Below are positions 1-7,435 of a stretch of DNA of 64,000 nucleotides, in pieces (the first letter of the stretch is position 1; each line of letters begins with the position of its first letter). The stretch comes from an uncultured Chiayiivirga sp. (lineage in GTDB: Bacteria > Pseudomonadota > Gammaproteobacteria > Xanthomonadales > Xanthomonadaceae). The DNA lies in NCBI GenBank assembly GCA_934525595.1, contig CAKSZJ010000006.1, forward strand, positions 1-64,000, written 5' to 3'. The position numbers were made by a program, and so were the translations under genes. Under the pieces are notes generated by a model. It made no database searches. It saw nothing but the letters and a program-made list of their open reading frames with translations, and had not been told where the DNA came from.

Positions 1-61
1 CCCTCGCCCCTTCGGGGCCAGCGGCTGCGCCGCTGTCGGCTTCGGCATCCTGCCTCCGCGC

Positions 62-98
62 TCAAGACCGGTGCCTTGAACCACTCGGCCACCCATCC
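62..98 (-). pseudogene. tRNA-Ser(UGA) 5' half, copy 1
   Basis: The minus strand reads GGATGGG, then TGGCCGAGTGGTTCAAGGC (D-arm), then ACCGGTCTTGA, and stops at the anticodon TGA. The sequence that follows leftwards (GCGCGGAGGC) does not complete the anticodon stem, variable arm or T-arm, so no functional tRNA can be made from this copy. Confidence 0.8.
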
Positions 99-221
99 GT
101 ATCTTTCAACGATATCGCAACGTCACCCCGGTGACGCCGGTTTTGCTCGGGGCGTCCTGCCCCTCGCCCCTTCGGGGCCAGCGGCTGCGCCGCTGTCGGC
201 TTCGGCATCCTGCCTCCGCGC

Positions 222-258
222 TCAAGACCGGTGCCTTGAACCACTCGGCCACCCATCC
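222..258 (-). pseudogene. tRNA-Ser(UGA) 5' half, copy 2
   Basis: Identical to the copy at 62-98 and exactly one 160-bp period away. It has acceptor 5' strand, D-arm and anticodon-stem 5' strand only, ending at the TGA anticodon. The 3' half is missing. Confidence 0.8.
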
Positions 259-381
259 GTATCTTTCAACGATATCGCAACGTCACCCCGGTGACGCCGG
301 TTTTGCTCGGGGCGTCCTGCCCCTCGCCCCTTCGGGGCCAGCGGCTGCGCCGCTGTCGGCTTCGGCATCCTGCCTCCGCGC

Positions 382-418
382 TCAAGACCGGTGCCTTGAA
401 CCACTCGGCCACCCATCC
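382..418 (-). pseudogene. tRNA-Ser(UGA) 5' half, copy 3
   Basis: The rightmost copy of the 37-nt tRNA-Ser 5' half. Upstream of it on the minus strand (421 onwards) the sequence differs from the repeat spacer, so this copy may sit next to the original tRNA promoter region. No clear promoter was recognised there. Confidence 0.8.
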
Positions 419-421
419 GTA

Positions 422-625
422 TGCGTTCACCGCGATGTCCCCTCCGGCCCGGCGCGATCTGTCCGGCATGCCAGCCTGCGTGGGAGCGCTGCAAGGCGCC
501 TGTGCAACGGGGCAATCGGGTGCTGCGGGACGCGCATTGTCCATGCCTGCGGGCCAATTGTCAGCCTGCGCGGCCGAATCTGCGAGAATGGCCGGCTTCC
601 GCCCGTCATCGCATCGTGCCAGCCC
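422..625. other. intergenic, possible rlmD promoter
   Basis: No gene is seen here. A weak promoter-like pair (TTGTCA at 558-563 and GAGAAT at 584-589, with 20-nt spacing) precedes rlmD. The left part is unrelated to the tandem repeat and would be the upstream region for tRNA-Ser on the minus strand. Confidence 0.3.
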
Positions 626-1954
626 GTGTCCAGAACGCGTCGTCCCAAGCAGCCCGTCGAATGTGAGCTCGACGTCACCGACCTGAGCCACGACGGCCGT
701 GGCGTTGCGCGCTACGAAGGCAAGGCCGTGTTCGTGACGGGCGCGCTGCCCGGCGAGCGGGTACGGGCGCAGCTGCGGGTTTCGCGCAGGCAGTTCGACG
801 AGGGCAGCACGATCGAGGTGCTTGCGCCTTCGCCGGATCGGGTGGCGCCAGGATGCGCGCACTTCGGCGTGTGCGGCGGCTGCGTCCTGCAGCATCTGGC
901 TCCGCACGCCCAGGTGGCGGCCAAGCAGCACACGCTGGAAGAGAACTTCGAGCGCATCGGACAGGTGCGGCCGGAGCGCTGGCTGGCGCCTCTGGCCGGT
1001 GCGCCGTGGGCCTATCGCCGCAAGGCCAGGCTGGGGGTCAAGTTCGTGCCGAAGAAGGGGCGCGTGCTGGTCGGCTTCCGCGAGGCCGCCGATCCGCGCT
1101 TCATCGCCGATGTCGCGCGCTGCGAGGTGCTGGTCGAACGCGTCGGCGCCCGCGTTGCCGCCATCGCCGAGCTGGTCGATGCGATGGAGGCGCGCGCGCA
1201 GATTCCGCAGATCGAGGTGGCCGCCGGCGACGACCGCACCGCGCTGGTGTTCCGCAACCTGGTGCCGCTGTCGCAAGACGATCGCGCGCGGCTGCGCGAG
1301 TTCGGCCAGCGCGAAGATTTCGCGATCTTCCTGCAGCCTGGTGGCAACGACACCGTGGCGCCGCTCGACGGCGACGCGCCGGAGCTGCACTTCTCGCTGC
1401 CGGCATATGGCCTGGACTACGCCTTCCGCCCGCTCGATTTCATCCAGGTCAACGGACCGATGAACGAGCGCATGGTCGACCACGCGCTGGCGCTGCTCGA
1501 TCCGCAGCCGCACGAGCGCGTGCTCGACCTGTTCTGCGGTCTGGGCAATTTCACCCTGCCGCTGGCGCGGCGCTGCGCCGAGGTGGTGGGCGTCGAAGGC
1601 GAGGCCGGTCTGGTGCAGCGCGCGCAGGAGAATGCGCATCGCAACGGGATAGGCAACGCGCGCTTCCACGCCGCCGATCTCACCAGCGACCTGCGTGGCC
1701 AGCCCTGGGTGGGCGAGGGTTTCGACGCGCTGCTGCTCGATCCGCCGCGCACCGGCGCCGATGCCACCATCCCGCAGCTGCCGCTGGCGACGGCGGGACG
1801 CATCGTCTATGTGTCCTGCCATCCCGGTTCGCTGGCGCGCGACGCGGGCATCCTCGTGCGCGAGCACGGCTATCGGCTGGCGGCGGCGGGCGTGATGGAC
1901 ATGTTTCCGCACACCGCGCATGTGGAATCCATCGCGCTGTTCGAGAAGCGCTGA
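626..1954 (+). CDS. rlmD: 23S rRNA (uracil-1939 C5)-methyltransferase RlmD
   Basis: SAM-dependent RNA m5U methyltransferase that modifies U1939 of 23S rRNA. The 442-aa product has an N-terminal TRAM domain (about 9-67), cysteines C77, C83, C86 and C166 placed as in the family's [4Fe-4S] site, a SAM-binding motif (VLDLFCGLGNFTLPLA, about 299-314), the DPPR motif at 372-375 and a catalytic cysteine C398 in YVSCHPG. An open frame extends much further upstream through the tandem repeat. GTG 626 is chosen because the family begins just before the TRAM domain and no other in-frame start lies close. The stop overlaps the next start (TGATG), so the two genes are probably cotranscribed. Confidence 0.93.
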   Translation: MSRTRRPKQPVECELDVTDLSHDGRGVARYEGKAVFVTGALPGERVRAQLRVSRRQFDEGSTIEVLAPSPDRVAPGCAHFGVCGGCVLQHLAPHAQVAAKQHTLEENFERIGQVRPERWLAPLAGAPWAYRRKARLGVKFVPKKGRVLVGFREAADPRFIADVARCEVLVERVGARVAAIAELVDAMEARAQIPQIEVAAGDDRTALVFRNLVPLSQDDRARLREFGQREDFAIFLQPGGNDTVAPLDGDAPELHFSLPAYGLDYAFRPLDFIQVNGPMNERMVDHALALLDPQPHERVLDLFCGLGNFTLPLARRCAEVVGVEGEAGLVQRAQENAHRNGIGNARFHAADLTSDLRGQPWVGEGFDALLLDPPRTGADATIPQLPLATAGRIVYVSCHPGSLARDAGILVREHGYRLAAAGVMDMFPHTAHVESIALFEKR

Positions 1955-2472
1955 TGGCCATCGAAATCGAGCGCAAGTTCCTGCTCGCGAGCGACGCCTG
2001 GCGCGCCCGGGTGTCGCGCAGCGAACGCATGGCGCAGGGGTATTTGAACGATGCCGGATCGGTGACCGCGGGGCGGCAGAACGTCTCGGTTCGGGTACGC
2101 ATTGCCGGCGATGCGGCGCACCTGAACATCAAGTCGCGCGAGCTGGGCGCGCGTCGCCAGGAGTTCGAGTATCCGGTTCCGCCGGCCGATGCCGAGGCGC
2201 TGCTCGCGCTGTGCGTGGGAGGGCGGATCGAGAAGACCCGCCACCATGTCCATCATGCCGGCCACCTGTGGGAGATCGACGAGTTCGGCGGGGAGAACGC
2301 CGGTCTTGTCGTGGCGGAAATCGAGCTGGGGACGCTGGATGAGGCGTTCGAGACGCCCGAATGGCTGGGGCTCGAAGTCACTGACCAGTCGCGCTACTAC
2401 AACCTGATGCTGGCCGAACGGCCGTATTCGCAGTGGACTTCGCAGGAGCGTGCGCTCCGGATGACCCTCTGA
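1954..2472 (+). CDS. CYTH-domain protein, probable triphosphate-tunnel phosphatase
   Basis: The 172-aa product is a stand-alone CYTH domain. It starts with MAIEIERKFLL, carrying the ExExK signature (residues 4-8) that lines the triphosphate tunnel. Further charged strand residues follow, such as VRVRI, LNIKSR, EFEY, EIDEF and AEIELG, and the tail RYYNLMLAE is typical. Family members of this length hydrolyse inorganic triphosphate or related substrates with Mg2+; the substrate here is not determinable. The start codon overlaps the rlmD stop, a coupled arrangement. Confidence 0.88.
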   Translation: MAIEIERKFLLASDAWRARVSRSERMAQGYLNDAGSVTAGRQNVSVRVRIAGDAAHLNIKSRELGARRQEFEYPVPPADAEALLALCVGGRIEKTRHHVHHAGHLWEIDEFGGENAGLVVAEIELGTLDEAFETPEWLGLEVTDQSRYYNLMLAERPYSQWTSQERALRMTL

Positions 2473-2500
2473 CGGGGCGACCGGGCCCTCATCGGATCGG

Positions 2501-3991
2501 TCAGCCGATGCCGAGCCGCTTTCGTTCCAGCCGGCGCAGGAACTCGGCCATGATGCGGCGGTAGAGATCCTCGCCCAGGTAGAGGTCTTCCACGCCGGCG
2601 TCTATCGAGGGGTTGTCGTTGACCTCGATCACCACGGTGCGCGCGCCGTCGCTCTTGATGTCCACGCCGTAGAGGCCGTCGCCGATGGGCGCGGTGGCCT
2701 TCTGCGCGAGTTTCACCACGGCGGCCGGGGCATCGCGCACCGGCAGGGTCTTGAAGCCGCCGGCGCGCGGTTGGCCCTTGGCGCTGCCGTGGGCGTGATC
2801 GTAGATCTGCCAGTGGCCGCGCGACATGAAGTACTGGCAGGCGTAGAGCGGCTGGCCGTTGAGCACGCCGATGCGCCAGTCGAACCGGGTGTACATGAAT
2901 TCCTGTGCGATCAGCAGCGCGCTGTGCTGGAAGAGCTGCGCGGCGGCGCTGCGCAGTGCGGCTTCGTCGGCCACCTTGACCACGCCGCGCGAGAAGGAGC
3001 CGTCGGGTATTTTCAGCACCAGCGGGTAGCCGAGCGTGTCGCCCAGTGCGCTGAGCTGGGCGTCGCTGTCGCGGAACACGATCTCGGTGCGCGGGGTGGC
3101 AAGCTTCTTCGCGTGCAGCAGGTCGTTGAGGTAGATCTTGTTGGTGCAGCGCAGGATCGAGACGGGGTCGTCGATCACCACCATGCCCTCGCGCTCGGCG
3201 CGGTGGGCGAATCGGTAGGTGTGGTTGTCGAGCGAGGTGGTTTCGCGGATGAAGAGTCCGTCGTACTCGGGCAGGCGCGAGTAGTCGGTGCGGGTGATGG
3301 GATCGACTTCGATGCCGAGCGTCTTGCCTGCCTCGATGAAGTGGCGCAGCGCGCGCTTGTTGGAGGGCGGCATGACCTCGGCGGGGTCTTGCAGCATCGC
3401 AATTTCGTAGCGGAAGCGCCTGCGCGCGCGCGGCTTGCGCCAGATCTTGCGGGAGAAGACGTCGAGCCCGGCGGCGAAGACGTCCTCCTGCTCCGGATCC
3501 AACGTGGTGAGGCTGGCTGGCTTGATCGCGCTGATCTGCCAGACCCGTTCGCGTTCGAACTCGATGCGCAGGATGGGGCAGGGGAAGGCCTCGAACACCT
3601 GCCGCGCGAGCTCGGCGAGCGGCTCGTGGCGGGTATGGCCGAAGTAGACGCCGATGCTGAAGGCCGTGGAGTCGGCGCGATCGCGCAGGTATTTGCCCAG
3701 GCGCTGGTTGAGGTCATCAAGATCCAGGCCGTAGAGCGAGCGCCGGCGCAGGTCGTTGAGGGTGCGCACCGAGGGGATCACGCGATGCCCGCGCGCCTCG
3801 GCCAAAAGAGAGACGTAGTAGCCCACGCCGAGGTATCTGTAGCTGCGGCACAGATTGATCACCTGAACCCGCTCCTCGCCGCCGGCCTGGTGGGTGTCGC
3901 GCAGGTAATCGTTGGCTGAAACGACGTCTTCGGAGGGGTAGTACGAGCCCCAGTCGGAGGGCTTCTCGACAACGATGACGAGGCGGCTCAT
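2501..3991 (-). CDS. RimK-type ATP-grasp ligase with N-terminal RLAN domain
   Basis: The 496-aa product has an N-terminal RLAN-type region (about 1-200: VIVVEKPSDWGSYYPSEDVVSANDYL, INLCRSYRYLGVGYYVSLLAEARGH). A C-terminal ATP-grasp domain (about 290-490) follows, with the lysine/glycine-rich nucleotide loop (LVLKIPDGSFSRGVVKV) and the Mg-binding signature VIEVNDNPSIDAGVED. RimK relatives join glutamate or other amino acids to a protein tail or small peptide; RLAN-bearing members are known from genomic surveys of amidoligases, where GNAT partners recur. It is divergent from the GNAT gene, with a symmetric promoter between them. ATG 3991 is chosen because the RLAN domain starts directly there. 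The acceptor substrate is unknown. Confidence 0.85.
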   Translation of the reverse strand: MSRLVIVVEKPSDWGSYYPSEDVVSANDYLRDTHQAGGEERVQVINLCRSYRYLGVGYYVSLLAEARGHRVIPSVRTLNDLRRRSLYGLDLDDLNQRLGKYLRDRADSTAFSIGVYFGHTRHEPLAELARQVFEAFPCPILRIEFERERVWQISAIKPASLTTLDPEQEDVFAAGLDVFSRKIWRKPRARRRFRYEIAMLQDPAEVMPPSNKRALRHFIEAGKTLGIEVDPITRTDYSRLPEYDGLFIRETTSLDNHTYRFAHRAEREGMVVIDDPVSILRCTNKIYLNDLLHAKKLATPRTEIVFRDSDAQLSALGDTLGYPLVLKIPDGSFSRGVVKVADEAALRSAAAQLFQHSALLIAQEFMYTRFDWRIGVLNGQPLYACQYFMSRGHWQIYDHAHGSAKGQPRAGGFKTLPVRDAPAAVVKLAQKATAPIGDGLYGVDIKSDGARTVVIEVNDNPSIDAGVEDLYLGEDLYRRIMAEFLRRLERKRLGIG

Positions 3992-4031
3992 GGCAGGCCT
4001 GGAGGCGCCCGGCGGGCGCGGAACGAGGCGA

Positions 4032-4044
4032 ATTCTGACAGAAT
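4032..4044. promoter_or_regulatory. symmetric bidirectional -10 element
   Basis: The inverted repeat ATTCT-GAC-AGAAT places a CAGAAT -10-like hexamer on both strands (4039-4044 on plus, 4032-4037 on minus). It lies between the divergent ligase (start 3991) and GNAT (start near 4067) genes. No convincing -35 boxes are seen. Confidence 0.4.
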
Positions 4045-4066
4045 CGCCCGGCCGCGATGAGGCGGC

Positions 4067-4564
4067 GTGGAAGGCGGTTGCGTCGCATTCATGGGACACG
4101 AAAATTCCGCCGCGAGCCTGCGCGATGCGCGTCTCCCGGACCTTGATCGCCTCGTTGCGCTGGAGGCGATGTTTCCCGGCGACCGGCTCTCTGCGCGCCA
4201 GCTTCGCCGCCATCTGGCGTCTCCCACGGCGCGGCTTCGGGTAGTCGAGCGCGCGGGCGCGGTGGCGGGCTACGCGCTGCTGTTCGTGCGCCGCGGCAGC
4301 GCCCTGGCGCGGCTGTATTCGATTGCGGTCGATCCGGCACAGCGCGGAGCCGGGTTGGGCGCACTGCTGCTGGCCGATGCCGAGCAGCTGGCCCGAAACG
4401 CGGGGCGCGGCATCCTTCGGCTGGAGGTGCGCGTTGACAACGTCGCTGCCATCGCGCTTTACCGGCGCGCGGATTATCGCGAGCAGGGCAGGATCCCGGG
4501 CTACTACGAGGACGGTTGCGACGCGCTGCGCTTCGATAAAGCGCTCGATGGGGCGCGGCCGTGA
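4067..4564 (+). CDS. GNAT family N-acetyltransferase
   Basis: The 165-aa product is one GNAT domain. It has SLRDARLPDLDRLVALEAMFP at the N-terminus, the beta4 and acetyl-CoA pyrophosphate loop LYSIAVDPAQRGAGLGALLL (the Q/R-x-x-G-x-G/A type), and the RimI-like ending VRVDNVAAIALYRRADYREQGRIPGYYEDGCDALRFDKAL. GTG 4067 has a GAGG ribosome site just upstream; ATG 4091 (157 aa) is the alternative and still covers the domain. It lies divergent from the RLAN ligase and overlaps the M50 gene by 4 bp (GTGA). In known RLAN/RimK neighbourhoods the GNAT partner is thought to acylate a peptide or amino group; the substrate here is unknown. Confidence 0.85.
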   Translation: MEGGCVAFMGHENSAASLRDARLPDLDRLVALEAMFPGDRLSARQLRRHLASPTARLRVVERAGAVAGYALLFVRRGSALARLYSIAVDPAQRGAGLGALLLADAEQLARNAGRGILRLEVRVDNVAAIALYRRADYREQGRIPGYYEDGCDALRFDKALDGARP

Positions 4565-5733
4565 CTGATGTGCAGTGTGCGCCTGATGCGTCGTCCGTGG
4601 ATGATCTGGACGCTGACCTCTGGCCGCCGCCGGACCCTGCGCCTGCGTCGCGCCCGGCGCAGCGCGCCGGGTCGCGCATGCCGATGGTCGTAGGTGGCGT
4701 CGTGGGCGTGCTGATCGGCGTCGCGATCGCACGCGGCGCGCTGCCGTGGAGCGGTGCGCAGATCGGCCTGGGAGCCATCGGCGCGATGCTCGCGATTTGG
4801 CCGCAGATGCTGGTACACGAGGCCGGGCACGTCGCGTTTGGGCGGCTGGTCGGATTGCGCGCCTACCTTCTGGGCCTGGGTCGGCTGCGCCTCGAACGCA
4901 CGGGACGCGGATGGCGAGGCTACCGCGGTGCTCAGGCGCTGGGCTTGGGCGGCTTTGCGCTGATGCTTCCGCGCGACGCGGGTTTCGGGCGCGCGGCTTT
5001 TTGCGCCCTCGGACTGGGCGGCGTGATAGCCAATCTGGCCGCGAGCGTGGTCTGTGTGATGGCGATGGATGGCTTGGCCCCGGGCCAGGCGTGGCCGCCT
5101 GTCCTCGGTGGCGCCGCCGTAACCGGCTTTGCGATGGCTGTGGTGAACCTTGTGCCGTTTCGCCACCACGGCTGGTCGACCGACGGGATGAGCGTGCTGC
5201 AGATCCTGCGTGGTGACGCGATGGGCCGCGCGCGTTTCACCGCGATGCGCCTTCTGGGCCTGAGCTACGCCGGCGTCCGTCCGCGCGATTGGCCGCGGAC
5301 GCTGATGCCCGAAACGCATGGCGTCGAGGATCCGCTGATGCGGGCGCACATCCATGCCCTGCACCTGGCCTTTGCGCTGGATGCAGGTGAGGCGGCGTCG
5401 GCCGAAGCCCACGCGCGCAAGCTCGTGGCGATGTTTCCCGTGCTGCCGCCCGTCGTGCGCGGCCCGGTGGCCCTTGCGGTCGCCGGCCACATTGCCCTTC
5501 AGCGGCGCGACGCGGCCCGGCTCGCGGCCTGGCTGCCTCTGTGCACCGATGGCCTGGCCGACTATTCGGCGTGCCGCGAATGGCTCAACGCCGAGCGCTA
5601 CGCGCTGGAGGGCGACGTCGAGGCCGCGCGCGAGCGGATTGCGCGCGCGCGGCGCGCGGATACCGCCGATCGCGGTGGCGGGCGGGTGCTGGCGGAACTG
5701 CTGGACGCGTTGGAGCAGCGGCTCGACGCGTGA
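4561..5733 (+). CDS. M50 (site-2-protease-like) membrane metalloprotease
   Basis: The 390-aa product begins at a GTG that overlaps the GNAT stop. A hydrophilic N-terminus (1-40) precedes several membrane helices. The zinc motif HEAGH lies at 86-90, and the third ligand region at 196-209 (NLVPFRHHGWSTDG) matches the NxxPxxxxDG motif of site-2 proteases, so it looks catalytically intact. The C-terminal third (about 260-390) is soluble, alanine-rich and helical, possibly TPR-like. S2P enzymes cleave transmembrane substrates such as anti-sigma factors. Coupling to a GNAT gene suggests action on a modified peptide or protein, which is inference. Confidence 0.82.
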   Translation: MTDVQCAPDASSVDDLDADLWPPPDPAPASRPAQRAGSRMPMVVGGVVGVLIGVAIARGALPWSGAQIGLGAIGAMLAIWPQMLVHEAGHVAFGRLVGLRAYLLGLGRLRLERTGRGWRGYRGAQALGLGGFALMLPRDAGFGRAAFCALGLGGVIANLAASVVCVMAMDGLAPGQAWPPVLGGAAVTGFAMAVVNLVPFRHHGWSTDGMSVLQILRGDAMGRARFTAMRLLGLSYAGVRPRDWPRTLMPETHGVEDPLMRAHIHALHLAFALDAGEAASAEAHARKLVAMFPVLPPVVRGPVALAVAGHIALQRRDAARLAAWLPLCTDGLADYSACREWLNAERYALEGDVEAARERIARARRADTADRGGGRVLAELLDALEQRLDA

Positions 5734-5827
5734 GGCGGTGGACACCGCGCGGGACCACACGTTCTTCCGCGCGCCAAGCCCTGTACCATCCGCCAAGGTA
5801 TGGGCGGTGATGGAATGAGGAGACGGC

Positions 5828-7435
5828 ATGGCGCTGCCGCAGTCGGACGTGCTGGTGGTGGGCGGCGGCCTGGCCGGGATCGTCACCGCGCTCGAATGCC
5901 TGCGCGGCGGGCTGCGCGTGACCCTGGTGGACCGCGACACGCCCGAGCGCTTCGGCGGGCTGGCGCTGTGGGCGTTCGGGGGCATGGCGCTGGTGGGCAC
6001 GCCGCTGCAGGCGCGCCGCAGGATTCCCGATACGCCCGAGCGCGCGCTGTCCGACTGGGTGCGCTTCGGCGAGCTCGATCCGGACGACGCCTGGCCGATG
6101 GCCTGGGCGCGGCGCTACGTGGAGCGCTCGCGCCCGGAGGTGTACGACTGGCTGCTGGCGCACGGTCTGAAGTTCATGCCGGCGGTCAACTGGGTGGAGC
6201 GTGGGCGCTTCGGCGAGGGCAACTCGCTGCCGCGCTATCACATCGTGTGGGGCACGTCGCGCGAACTGACGCGGCGCATGATCGCCGCGCTGCGCGAGGC
6301 CGACCGCGGGCAGCTGACCGTGCTGCATCGGCATCGCGTCACCGCGCTGGATTCCAGCGGCGGACGCATCAGCGGGGCGCTGGCGCTGAACGAGGAGCGC
6401 GGCGCCGAGGTGCGCCTGGAGGCGCCTGTGGTGGTGCTGGCTTCAGGCGGCATCAACGGCAGCCATGACGAGGTGCGCCGCAGCTGGCCGAAAGATCGGC
6501 CGATGCCGATGGCGATGCTCAACGGCGCGCATCCCTTCGCGGACGGACGCCTGCACCATCTGGCCGAGGACTTCGGCGCGCGCATCGTGCGCGCCGGCGA
6601 GATGTGGAACTACGCCGCCGGCTTCCCGCACCCGCAGCCGCACTTCCCCGGCCACGGACTTTCGATGATCCCGTGCAAGTCTGCGCTCTGGCTCGATCAC
6701 CGAGGCCGGCGCATCGGCCCCGAGCCGCTGGTGACCGGCTTCGACACGAATTGGCTCTGCCGGCGCGTGGCCGAGCAGGAAAAACCCTGGACCTGGCAGC
6801 TGCTCAATTGGCGCATCGGGGCGAAGGAATTCGCGATTTCCGGAGCCGAGCACAACCCGCATATCCGTGACATGCGCTTCCTTTCCTTCCTCAGGGAAAC
6901 GCTTTTCGGGAACCACCGCCTGCTGCGCCAGATGCAGGCCGAAAGTCCGCACTTCCTGGTGGACGACAGCCTCGGCGGGCTGGCCGCGAAGATGAACGCG
7001 CTGACCGGGGACGCGCACGTCGATCCAGACGCACTGCACGCCGCCGTGGCTGCCTTCGACGCCAACTTCGCCGGCAAGACGCTGGCCAACGACGACCAGA
7101 TCCGCCGCGTCCTGCACGCGCGGCGCTGGGGTCCGGACGCGCTACGTACCTGCCGACCCGCGCCGCTGGCCAAGAAAGGGGCGGGGCCGTTCATCGCGAT
7201 CCACGCCCAGCTCATCACCCGCAAGAGCTTGGGCGGGCTGGCCACGGATCTGCAAAGCCGCGTGCTTGATGGAGGTGACGCGCCGATTCCCGGGCTGTAC
7301 TGCGTGGGCGAGGCGGCCGGTTTCGGCGGCGGCGGTGCCAGCGGGAAACGCTCGCTGGAAGGCACCTTCCTGCCCGGCTGCATCCTCACCGCGCGCGCGG
7401 CGGCGGCCTCGATCCTCGGCGGGGCTGCGACATGA
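5828..7435 (+). CDS. FAD-binding dehydrogenase, fumarate reductase/3-ketosteroid dehydrogenase superfamily
   Basis: The 535-aa flavoprotein starts with a Rossmann FAD motif (DVLVVGGGLAGIVTALE, about 7-23) and an acidic end of strand 2 (VTLVDRD). It ends with the superfamily's second FAD region (GLYCVGEAAGFGGGGASGKRSLEGTFLPGCILTARAAA). Close relatives are annotated as FAD-binding dehydrogenases of unknown substrate, near KstD and fumarate reductase flavoproteins. GAGGAG precedes the start. The stop overlaps the next gene (ATGA), so it is the first gene of a three-gene operon with an FMN 2-hydroxyacid dehydrogenase and a ThDP enzyme. The substrate is not predictable. Confidence 0.85.
   Translation: MALPQSDVLVVGGGLAGIVTALECLRGGLRVTLVDRDTPERFGGLALWAFGGMALVGTPLQARRRIPDTPERALSDWVRFGELDPDDAWPMAWARRYVERSRPEVYDWLLAHGLKFMPAVNWVERGRFGEGNSLPRYHIVWGTSRELTRRMIAALREADRGQLTVLHRHRVTALDSSGGRISGALALNEERGAEVRLEAPVVVLASGGINGSHDEVRRSWPKDRPMPMAMLNGAHPFADGRLHHLAEDFGARIVRAGEMWNYAAGFPHPQPHFPGHGLSMIPCKSALWLDHRGRRIGPEPLVTGFDTNWLCRRVAEQEKPWTWQLLNWRIGAKEFAISGAEHNPHIRDMRFLSFLRETLFGNHRLLRQMQAESPHFLVDDSLGGLAAKMNALTGDAHVDPDALHAAVAAFDANFAGKTLANDDQIRRVLHARRWGPDALRTCRPAPLAKKGAGPFIAIHAQLITRKSLGGLATDLQSRVLDGGDAPIPGLYCVGEAAGFGGGGASGKRSLEGTFLPGCILTARAAAASILGGAAT

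Larger units (their letters stand above)
1..421. repeat. 160-bp tandem repeat, about 2.6 copies, truncated by left edge
   Basis: Units begin at 1, 161 and 321 with an exact 160-bp period and appear identical as far as each runs; the third copy breaks off at about 421. Read on the minus strand, each unit is the first 37 nt of a tRNA-Ser(UGA) gene followed by a GC-rich spacer of about 123 nt. The spacer holds several inverted repeats: GCCCC/GGGGC (6-18), CAGCGGC/GCCGCTG (19-35) and CGTCACC/GGTGACG (121-136), with equivalents in the other copies. The array probably continues to the left of the window. Confidence 0.95.

Noticed and set aside
62..256. Small protein MPKPTAAQPLAPKGR... read from the repeat spacer
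   Set aside because: The frame lies within the tandem repeat, shares sequence with a tRNA half, and has no ribosome site or protein-like conservation; it is a by-product of the repeat.
1..421. CRISPR-like array
   Set aside because: The whole 160-bp unit is repeated without variable spacers, there are under three copies, and no cas genes are present.
266..1921. Long open frame antisense to rlmD
   Set aside because: High GC leaves long open frames opposite real genes; its composition is low-complexity Arg/Ala/His and no motif is seen, while the plus strand encodes a complete RlmD.
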